Origin: Nectonema munidae | Taxonomy: Eukaryota > Nematomorpha > Nectonematoida > Nectonematidae | Direction: 5' to 3' | Assembly: GCA_030549495.1 (NCBI GenBank) | Contig: JAUIRK010000994.1 | Location: 1 to 64,000 of the forward strand | DNA: 64,000 nt | Shown here: one piece after another, positions 55,201-64,000 of the stretch | Numbering within the stretch: position 1 is the first letter of the stretch | Layout: each line of letters begins with the position of its first letter | Translations under genes and position numbers: made by a program | Notes under the pieces: generated by a model | Told to the model about the DNA's origin: nothing | What the model saw: only the letters and a program-made list of their open reading frames with translations | Database searches by the model: none

Positions 55201-58200
55201 CCCTCAAAGTCTATGCCTAAAGAAATGAGGAAAAATGCAGTGATGGAATCAGGTCTAAAATTTAGAAGATTTTCATGGGTATAAGGTAAAGGCGCGATAA
55301 AGTGATTTCATCAAGAAACTTTAGTGCGCAGTATCAATAAGGTTTCGAGGCTTAATAAGCCTGAGGGTAGGAGCAAAGATGGGCGTTATCAAGATTATAG
55401 TTGAATTTTATTTCTAAAAATTTTTATCTGCTAGAATTTACAAGTCTTTAGATCCCCAAGACGCATACGATCTTTATCGAGCATCAGAATTGCTTCAAAA
55501 CATACTACTAAAAATGACTTTGAAATATCTCCTGCTACTTTATATAACTTCTAAAAAGATCTTACCTTCACTAAACAAAAGTGTTATTCTTGAGGAAAAA
55601 TCGTCTTGCTCGAAGTAATGGTCCTTCTGCCATTTCCCTAAAATATTGCAGTCTTCTAATTCGTTGGGAAATGTTGGAACCGCAACTTCTAGTAATAGTT
55701 ACAACAGTTTTAGCTCTAAAGATTTGTTCGACTTTAAAAACAATTATTCTATGCCAAGGCACTTATGGATACTGGATCTACTGACACACACATTTCAAGT
55801 ATTTTTCCAGTATTTTTAGATTTTTTTCAAAAACGTGCAACTCTTCAGAAGAAAGCTACTGTACTGTTAGAATAACTCTATCAAATTATAGCTATGAAAA
55901 GACAAGACTGATGTTAAGGGAAAGCTTAGTAGCAGATTTCTTCTTAAAAAAAAAAGAAAGCTTAGTAACAGAAAGACTTCGCAAGCATCCTCTAATTTGA
56001 TTGCTTTAAATTACATGAATATAGAATCAAACAAGAAACTAAGAGTAAAACAGTTCTTGAAATTACCAATTCCTACTACTTCTCGTGTTTTAAAACGAAT
56101 AATTGTTCTTTTTGCACCTTCAAACGCTTCTCCTAGGAATACATATTGCGAGACACGGACACGAGCGATTTGACTTTAAACCAGAACAATAGACCCGTCC
56201 CGCTTCATGCACACTCCTTTGCTAAAAGTGAGCGCAGGTTTCCAGCAGCGATATGAAATCAAAGTCGGTATCAGAAAAAAATTAGGACCAGTGCTGCAAA
56301 CATTAAATATACCCGAGTGCTCATTGATGAACGGTCACATTTGCCCTTTGTATTTTGTAGTAAAGATAGCGACAACAGGTCGTACAAGTCGTCACAATCC
56401 GGTAGGAAATGGAAAATGTCAATGTTACAATAGCATTATATGAAACGCTATTGAATTGACACGTTGACGCAATCTTCCATTAACATATTAGCAAATGGTC
56501 ATCAAAAATGCCTTCCATTCAATGAGCTCATTACTGTTTATTGCTACAGTCTGCACTCCGCATGAAAGACAATTTTGCATGATCGCAAATATACTTAGCC
56601 TATCTTAAATTTCCTGATAGTAGAGTACCCAGTGCTTCATTCAAAGAAAGGCTTGTAAAGGAGAGGCCTGTTAATGTTTTTTTTTGAATTCGTTACTCTC
56701 ACAATTCTTGATCACGTTTGAGAAGAAAGTATTAGACGATAAAATGTTAGACATTGATAAACTTCCAAACGATTTGGTATAGACGAAACTTGAATGGAAG
56801 AGAGTGTGAAGTGAATACCTTCATATAAGATACTAAAATATCAATAAAAGTTAATGAAAGTAGAATGACTTTTGACCTGAAAGTATCTTGACGATTAAAC
56901 TATCGCAAGTTAATTGATTACCTACAGTACCTTGTAACTACACTGTATATACTCCTTCCTTCACACGTTCGCATTTCTTTTCATTGCTAAACTATTCTGA
57001 TTTCAACTCAAGTAAAGCCTACTTGTGAACAACTGTGCATGCTGTTGTCGATCCCTAGATTATGCTATCTCATTAAAAACTTAATCTGTGAATATTTTTT
57101 TTTAAAAGAACAAGAAAACTTTTCCCTCTAAAAGCGCTCAATGAGGTGTGAGAGTTTCATTGCGCTTTTACAGAGGCAGCAATGAGCGAGAGTTGTACAA
57201 ATGAACCAACATGGCAGGCATTGTATGGTACTCTTGGCTCCATGAGTAAGTTTCCCCTTATGGTTAACAGATACTTAAGTTAGCTTCATAGGGAGAACTT
57301 TTTTTTTATCTATCTCTTTTTTTTTATGTTTGAGTAATCACTGCATAATGACTTAAACTTTCAAGTAGCCAGATCGTGCGATATTTAGAAAAATGTATCA
57401 TTACTCTTAAAATAAAAGGTTATTTGATTGATAAAATTTTCGGGTTTCACAAATCGATTTAAAATTTTAATATTTTTCTGATTAAAAGGTAGATTTCGTT
57501 TTTTTCTAAGTGTAAAACTTGGCTTGGAATGTAGTTTTATAATAACCAAGTATTTAATACTTTTTGACACACAATTTGCAACTTTGGCTCAAAAGTTTCT
57601 AGCAATCTTGCTCTCAAGTAATATTATTTTAGTGCAATTATCATACTTCCCATATTTCAAAATTTTTTTCTTTAGTTTTGCAATTGGGATTTTTCAAAGA
57701 AAACACTCCATTAGAATAGATCATAAAAGTTTCATAGAGTTATAGCACATCAAGAATACAAAGAAAAAGAGTGAGAACGTAAACATCACTCGCTTCCTTT
57801 AGAACTAATTCAAAGACATGAAGGAATGCAGAAAATATAGAATTTGGATTTATTACCTTCAGAAACTTTGCCTCTTGCGATTGAGAGCAAAACAGCGCCT
57901 CGACCGTTGTGACAAGCTTTCGTGTAGTTGGACAGGGCAAAGGAAGTTTCAGCTGCGTCCTGAGTTTCCACAAAAATTAGCTTATTTTTGCGTATTTTTT
58001 CGATAAATCCCTGAAAAAATGTCCAAATTATTCAGGGTATATATATGCATACGATTTCTTTAGTGTTCAATTTCAATTGACCTAAAAATTCTAGAATCAA
58101 TTTACTTTTAAGTCTCAAACGATCGATTTGTTCAAAAAATATATTCCATTTTGAATTTTAATAGTGTGTAACTTTTATAATTTTTTTACTTACTCTCTGT

Positions 58201-61200
58201 TTTGATTTTTTGCCCATAATTTACATTATATCTCCTGTATATTATTATTATTATCATACTTTTCCTAGCACTACATATTTTTTATTCCCACGTAAATGAC
58301 GGACGAATGTGTATTGAAAATATTTTAATTTTAATTCAACAAAGCCGTGTTTTCCTATATGACTTTCACTTGCAAAATTTATTCTAGCAAATTTACAATA
58401 AAAAAATATATATATATACTAATTATAATTGTGTGTACAAGGTTAAGTACTAATTCGCAAGCGTAAGTTCTCTTGAATTTGATCAACTTAAAATTAGTTG
58501 AATACCGCAATCGCATATTCAATTCAATTGATAAGTAAAAAATGAACATCAAAACAAACTGTTGATTGGCTGAGGCCTGGGCCTAACAACAACAACTAGA
58601 TAGCAATTCAAATCTCACCGAGATAACCTCCAAACTTTCAGTGTGGGATTTTGCCATGTGAAGTGAAACTTTTCAGGCTTGTATAGTGGAAACTGTTATT
58701 TCTTAGTGTGTTTGGTTAGCGATGATGATAGAATACAAGAAAACTTACGATTTCAAAATTTTTATATTTTTGAATAAGTTATAAGTGTTGAGGAAGTTAA
58801 ATATTAAAAAAAAAGGGATTCACCAAAAGAGATTAACCCGTTGTGACCAGAAAAATCAGACGATATTTATTAGAAAGCAGAAGATTCATATACAAAACTA
58901 TTTGAAAAAGCAGACGAAGGTAAAATTGTTTATGTATCATATATGATAAACTGGTCACGAAGGGTTAATTAAAATAACGAATTTAATTTGTATAGGCTTC
59001 TAATAATCTTTATATTTATCATCAAATTGTTGTTTTGCATATCCTATTTTTTCTATTGTCTATTGATTTGGATTTTTAATGTTTTTAATTTTACTAATAA
59101 ATCGCTACGCTATTAATATTTATTTTTTTGTGAATAAACAACTCCATTATATTCCTGGGTTTCTTCCTTATAAATATAGATATACATACATATACTAGTA
59201 ATGCCCAATAACTAACCTTGTCTGTATATATTAGATATAATGTACAGGAATGGTTGAAAATATATTCAATAAATATATTTTTTGATTGTTTGATGTTATC
59301 CCGCATTAGAAATATTTGAAAAAAATATTAAGTTTTTTAAAAAAATCTTTCCTAAATAATTTGAAGCAAAGATAATTCATTTATTTTTTTTAACAGCTCA
59401 ATAAACTTTTCAAATTTTATTTGTTTCTCAATGGTTAAAAATGTTTTAAATTTAGAAAATCAGAAATAAGATTTTGCGTAGTCATGACACCTGACGGTAT
59501 AAAACCCGAAGAGTAATTGAGACAACTTATTTTTTAAAGAGTGTAGCAAAGCTAAACATTCCCCCTAATCCCCGACTATATATGTAGTAGATAAAAGATA
59601 GAAAAGAAAACAAAACTTGTTTCTTAAATTGTTAAACAATATGCGCAAAGTGTAAAGGAAAGAATTGAGACGATTAGAAAAAGAGTGATATAATATGCGT
59701 ATGCAGAATGGAGAAATTTGTGACTATGCAAAATTACACGTCAATTTTTCCAGCCAACATGAAACGAGATTTTTGCGCAGTGCATTTAAATAGTCAAACT
59801 GTATTCGAGAAAATTTCAAAATAATTGCTTTGATTCTAGTGTAATTTGATTGAAAAAAAATTTTTTCAAGATTTTTATCCAATCAGATCAAGGAGTTTGT
59901 GAACGCGTCTTGTGAGAAAAAAAGCCTACAACTTTTTAATATATATATATAAAATATATGTGTTTATGAAGTAAAATGAATGTGTATATCACTTGTTCGT
60001 GCCAGATTGTTACAACATTTTGCAAGTAATCGTAGGATGTGAAAAAGCAAACAACTCCATCAGGAACAATGGAACACATGGATTCAAGTAAAATGCCGTA
60101 GTTCCTTATCACCGCCAAATCTTCTCTATACTCAAACGCTGTGGTTATTTCAATCTTGAGACGAAAGAGTGAAATGCACATGAAGAAAAAGAGATGACAA
60201 AAAAAAAGATAAGATGACTTGATCATTGCCTTTGGTAACGATGAGTGGGCAGAGGCAAGAACGAGTGAGAGTCATTGTAAAGGTTGCCATGACAACAGGT
60301 TGAAAGTCCAAAATCTTTGGATACATTTCAAGAGGTGAAAGTGTCTAAAGGATGAAATAAGCATTTCAATGGAAGCGGATATAAGGAGATGCTCAGTACA
60401 TCATTTGTCAACATAACGCAGAAAAGCTTCGGAAAGACAAATGATGGCAGAGTATTTTTTAACACTATGTATATTTAGAAATAGGTTTGATCTTAAAGCG
60501 ATTTTGAAACAATAAAAAATAGTCTTTTTGTGGTAAGTAGAATTTTTTGATAAAATTAGGAATTCTCCCTTCATGATAGATTCTTTTATTTTACTTATAA
60601 TATTTGTTCAAAAAATAAATATTTGGTGAAAAGAGTGCAAAAGAAAAATCACTAACCGAAACTTCAGTACCTTCAACATCTGCTTATCAAAATGACAATT
60701 AAATGAATGTTTAAATGTCCATTTGGAGAGGCTTGTGGTACTTGCTTGATATATTTTGTAATTTATTTGATATATATGTGCTTGTTACTTTTTGGATCTT
60801 AAGCAACTTGTTAACAACAGTTTTGTATTTTTAATAAAAAATTTTATTTAAAGTTTTTGATCGCCGTTTTCTCTTTATTAACTAAAATGTAAAAATTCAT
60901 AAAAAAAAAATTAATTTTAATAGTAGGCGCTAGCTACTGTGTGTTGTATATTCTAACATAAATCGGTAATCCAGAAAAATGGCTAATCAAGCATCCTTAA
61001 GGTCCCAATGTTTCCGGGTTAGTGATAGACAATTGCAAGTTTTCAGTCTTTTAAGTCCAATTTTTGTCAGCCTTTCTTTTGCGAATAAATTTTTGTTATA
61101 TTTAATTTTTACAAGCATTGAAAAATTACTTGCAATAGACAGATGAAGGAGAGAAAGATGAAAATATCTTTTTAAAATGATTTTTATTATAATTGACAAA

Positions 61201-62813
61201 TTTATAAACACTGTGAATGTAATATTATTTTTAAAGTAACTTTTTTAACTCATAAATCAGTTTTTTTTTATAACTTTGTGAAGAACAATATTGAAAATAG
61301 AATAGCTTGAGTTCAGAAAAGTCTTAACGTATCGTGTATATTTTTATATAATACAAACAAATTTATGCAAAAATGCATAATTAGTATAAAAGATACATAA
61401 ATGAATAGAAATCAGTAGTTATAAAGGTGTTCAAAGCTTTTTTTATGTGACACTATAATCTGAGAGTTCATTTTTAACTTTACCAATGTGCAACTCCAAA
61501 TATCAAGTTAATCGTATACCACCTAAATTTTGTTTTATGCAAATAGCATTAGGTAGTTATATGAAAAAAACGCTTTTATAGAGTCATAGACATGGTGAAT
61601 TAATATTTAAACATAATAAAAAAAATTGAAAAACAAATTTTTATTATACATTAATGCTTCCATAATTATAGTTTATTTACATGAAAAAGAGCTTTTAAAG
61701 TATCACGGACATGGTGAATTAATATCTATAGTTAACAAAAAAATTAAAAAAAAAATTTATTCTTCTACAATTATAGTGTGAAAAATATATAATATTAAAA
61801 AATAGAAAATGTATAACTTACTTTATATACAAAAGAATAACAAAATCAATCTTGAAAACAGCAATTTCCATTTGTATAATGAAAAGTGAAGCGTTGTTAT
61901 AAAAGAATAGAACAGTAAAAAAAATTCTTAATTAAATTATATCGTAATAAAATATTGTTTGAAAAAACAAAAAAAGTTGGTTAGGCATTGCAAGTAGAAA
62001 AGTACGCGCTCAAGGCAGTTGCCAGGTTAACACTAGAACGGAAAGATGTGTCATTTAATACACTTTCAAATTATGTTTTTTTATTTCAGTGTTTTATGAG
62101 GTTAAATATTGAAATATCCAGTTATAATATTTTTGTACAGTACTTGAATTTGTCATTTTATTTTTATATTTAAAAATATAATATTATTTTTAAATCTATT
62201 CTTCTATATCATCATTATATTTTCAATATTTTAGTCTCTTATTTTCAATAATATTCAAAACAATTCTTCATTTTGTCTCAATTAACGCTTTTGGCCGTTC
62301 GATAAGATAATTTTAGTGTTCGAATCTTAACCCTTCCAGTGAACGTCGAAAAATGGTCTGCGTTGACCCTTTGAGGACCAGTGTAAAACCAATGTAGTAA
62401 GAAGTATAATCGTCGACATAAAATTTCCTTGAAAAAGATAGCCAATGCTTTTTCTTAAAAATTTTAATCCTCAAAGGGTTAATTCATAGGAAAACACATC
62501 AAAAAGTGGGTTAATAGTTGACATGTCAAACTAGTGGCTTAGAAGAATGCATACACCTGAAGTAATGATGACGGACTGGAATCTTTGGAAGACAGGCTTG
62601 ATCGCAATGGAAGCGTCTAAACAAGCCAAGGTTATGACGGGGTTTGTGATGACTCTGAATTCATCATTGAAAGGCTCGATGATCACGGTGAAGCCTTTGG
62701 CGTACGTGCTGACGAGAGTTGCAAAATTGGCGATCCGCATCAAAGGAGTGAACGTGTCTAAGTCAGAGAGTTGCAGAGTGAGCAAAAGAGATCGAAGACG
62801 CTCGGCAGAAAAC
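52270..62813 (-). CDS. ERCC2: TFIIH helicase subunit XPD (ERCC2), C-terminal half, seven exons
   Basis: Exons: 62813-62555, 60344-60219, 60154-59993, 58010-57857, 55216-54990, 53289-53146, 52365-52270, all GT-AG and frame-consistent: about 388 codons matching the last half of XPD (human 760 residues). XPD is the 5'-3' Fe-S DNA helicase of TFIIH that opens DNA in nucleotide excision repair. Visible: [10 protein letters not shown] and [52 protein letters not shown] and [28 protein letters not shown] and [32 protein letters not shown] and [20 protein letters not shown]; the helicase motif VI in [28 protein letters not shown]; and the C-terminus ending KIQQLV. No disruption seen. The Walker A and Fe-S half lies beyond the window. 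Introns range from 64 to about 2640 bases. Confidence 0.95.
54827..54938. mobile_element. piggyBac-like MITE, copy E, diverged
   Basis: It begins near 'TTAAAGCCATTTGATCCTAG' (54825) and ends 'GTTCAAATGGG' followed by TTAA (54939-54942). The interior 'AAAAACCAGATGATATT' matches the 'AAAAATCAGACGATATT' of copy B. It lies about 50 bases from an ERCC2 splice donor. Confidence 0.5.
56100..56450. other. GC-richer segment in an ERCC2 intron, unassigned
   Basis: Sequence with a less AT-rich composition (CAATAGACCCGTCCCGCTTC, CAGCGATATGAAATC) inside an intron. The plus-strand frame at 56207-56443 shows no recognised motif. It may be an old repeat. Confidence 0.25.
58837..58964. mobile_element. piggyBac-like MITE, copy B, in an ERCC2 intron
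   Basis: 128 bp flanked by TTAA (58833-58836 and 58965-58968), starting CCCGTTGTGACCAG and ending CTGGTCACGAAGGG. The palindrome TATCATATATGATA is near the right end and 'GCAGACGA' words are present. Orientation is opposite to copy A. Confidence 0.8.
61560..61795. repeat. Tandem duplication, ~115-bp unit, two copies
   Basis: 'ATGAAAAAAACGCTTTTATA ... GACATGGTGAATTAATAT' at 61560-61605 is repeated as 'ATGAAAAAGAGCTTTTAAAG ... GGACATGGTGAATTAATATC' at 61681-61726, and the units continue with matching AT-rich sequence. Inside an ERCC2 intron. Confidence 0.6.
62331..62478. mobile_element. piggyBac-like MITE, copy D, in an ERCC2 intron
   Basis: Flanked by TTAA at 62327-62330 and 62479-62482. The right end TCCTCAAAGGG pairs exactly with an inner CCCTTTGAGGA at 62367, so the true element may be 62367-62478 with a damaged left TTAA (TTGA). 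The outer left end is CCCTTCCAGTGAACG. Confidence 0.6.
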
Positions 62814-62984
62814 CTGAAAGCAGGAAAAGAATACAAATGAACGCTGGCCAATGGATGCATCAAGAGCAGTCAAATGGAGCAGCAGTATGAAATCTAGAAA
62901 TCATTTTTATCATTTTTTTTATATATAGTGAATTGGTAAGAAAGTAAATTTTAATTTTCTTCTAAATAATTTCAATCTAACTCA

Positions 62985-63440
62985 GGCCCGTGAATAAGGG
63001 TGGGGAGGAGTCGCATTAAAATCAGTATTGCCCCCCCCCCTGTACTTGGAGTTCCACGAGGGGGCTGATCTAAATTAAATTTTACATATTTAAACAACAA
63101 AGTATTTTCATTATTAAAAAAACTAACATTAATTGTAAAATTATACTATATGTTAAAAAAGTTTTGCGGATAAAAAATTAGGGCGCGTTATTTTTTCAGA
63201 GACGAAAAACGTACAGGAACAAAATAATCTTAACAAAAAAATTCTTTTACAATCTCTGCGTTAACAAAAAAAAACTATTAAAAGTTTAGAATGATGTAAC
63301 TCAAGAAAAAATAACTGATGAGTGAGTGCATTCACCATTCCAGCTTTTATTGTAGTCTGAACATTTTAAATAATTTTCTTTCCATTTGCATTAAATCTCC
63401 AACTGAAAAACGTAACATTTTGGAGTCCTCAATTTTTCAG
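62985..63440. other. AT-rich sequence with a GC-rich hAT-like patch
   Basis: 'CAGGCCCGTGAATAAGGGTG' at about 62985 with later 'GCCCCCCCCCC' and 'ACGAGGGGGC' (63028-63065) resembles ends of the CAGGCCCGTAGC hAT group, but no right terminus was found. Otherwise no feature; expected to be intronic sequence of ERCC2. Confidence 0.3.
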
Positions 63441-63730
63441 TATCATTGTTTCTCCGTTTGTCAATTTCATTTCTTCGAAAGACGCAAATGTATATAATGA
63501 AATACTAAAAACATGTAAGATCCATTCTCTTTTCTTTTGACAATTTAGTTTCATTAAAAGGCAATTTTCATATTGAATCAATTTAAAATACTAAAAACAT
63601 TTAAGAATCATTGTCTTCCCCGTTTGGCAATTTCATTTCCTTAAAAGACTCAATGGTATAATTTTGAATGAATAAAATTTTTTTAAATGTTATGAGTTAT
63701 GACCCATTGTCTCCTCGTTTGGCAATATAG
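63440..63730. repeat. Imperfect ~85-bp tandem repeat
   Basis: 'CATTGTTTCTCCGTTTGTCAATTTCATTTC' (given by its start at 63442) recurs at about 63522, 63609 and 63705 with variants of 'CCGTTTGGCAATTTC', each followed by 'TTAAAAGAC' and, in two units, 'ATACTAAAAACAT'. Three and a half units. Confidence 0.55.
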
Positions 63731-63765
63731 GCTGAAACTGGTTACCATTTAAAAAGTACAATTAC

Positions 63766-63861
63766 CTGGAAATATTTATGACTCCCCTCGTCAAACCTTA
63801 AGAAAGATTTCCAATACTCGAAATTGGCGACATTTGTATGCAGCAAAGACAGTTTCAGCTT
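63766..63861 (-). CDS. Possible 32-codon exon, gene unknown
   Basis: Minus-strand open stretch between an acceptor-like TATAAAAG and a donor GTAATTG, both phase 0. It encodes LSLLHTNVANFEYWKSFLRF and DEGSHKYFQ. It does not match ERCC2 and its phase does not fit the exon starting at 62813, so it would belong to another gene, or be chance. Confidence 0.22.
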
Positions 63862-64000
63862 CTTTTATACAAAAACAGTGTTGTGGAAACAGTTCTAAGG
63901 AGTCAATCAGACTAATGAAGCTAGAAGACAACTCTGTAGTTACATTAAAAGAAGAAGTTCTATATACATGTGATTTTTCTATTTCTAATAAAATTACTTT

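Noticed and set aside
57127-57174. Hairpin AAAAGCGCTCAATGA / TCATTGCGCTTTT
   Set aside because: Clear imperfect stem but short, without duplication or copies; noted as part of the AT-rich intron rather than called an element.
62547-62840. 97-codon plus-strand frame
   Set aside because: Antisense shadow of the ERCC2 exon 62813-62555.
63766-63861. Candidate further upstream exon of ERCC2
   Set aside because: The peptide does not resemble XPD and its phase-0 end cannot join the phase-2 start of the exon at 62813; listed only as a low-confidence exon of unknown gene.

Overview
The window is AT-rich animal DNA (eukaryotic, spliced genes with GT-AG introns, some only 50-65 bases long). A RAB40-type GTPase with a SOCS-box tail, which is a metazoan arrangement, and the abundance of hAT, Mutator-like, piggyBac-like and I/Jockey-group LINE sequences point to an invertebrate, possibly an arthropod such as a crustacean. 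The species cannot be fixed from the sequence.

Layout. 1-3.2 kb: a small inverted-repeat MITE and a spliced Mutator-like transposase. 3.2-4.3 kb: a decayed hAT copy. 4.8-12.9 kb: a diverged ~150-bp satellite split by a nearly complete 5-kb LINE (6.5-11.5 kb). 13.3 kb: a possible isolated host exon. 14.2-16.8 kb: a gene of a widespread but unnamed invertebrate repeat family lying between long inverted repeats, hence a candidate DNA transposon; a second fragment of the family is at 22.4-22.9 kb. 19.0-32.4 kb: scattered plus-strand exons, perhaps one unrecognised host gene, interspersed with two copies of one hAT family, a broken unrecognised gene (23.8-24.9 kb) and a 4.1-kb ZMYM1-like hAT element (25.0-29.1 kb). 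34-37 kb: a hAT MITE with perfect 8-bp target duplication and another ZMYM1-like hAT copy.

The two firmly identified host genes are both on the minus strand. RAB40 (47,560 to 38,999; six exons, 301 codons, complete) encodes a divergent small GTPase with a SOCS box, expected to act as substrate adaptor of a Cullin-5 ubiquitin ligase. ERCC2/XPD (62,813 to 52,270; the last seven exons, about 388 codons, 5' half outside the window) encodes the TFIIH DNA helicase used in nucleotide excision repair and transcription. Their introns carry several MITEs. Between them (48.7-51.1 kb) lie another ZMYM1-like hAT remnant and a poly-G-rich non-autonomous hAT element.

The strongest leads are the inverted-repeat-flanked unnamed gene family, a dispersed TTAA-flanked MITE family with five to six copies, the loss of canonical GTPase residues in RAB40, and several nested insertions with readable target duplications. 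No tRNA, rRNA or CRISPR array could be supported.
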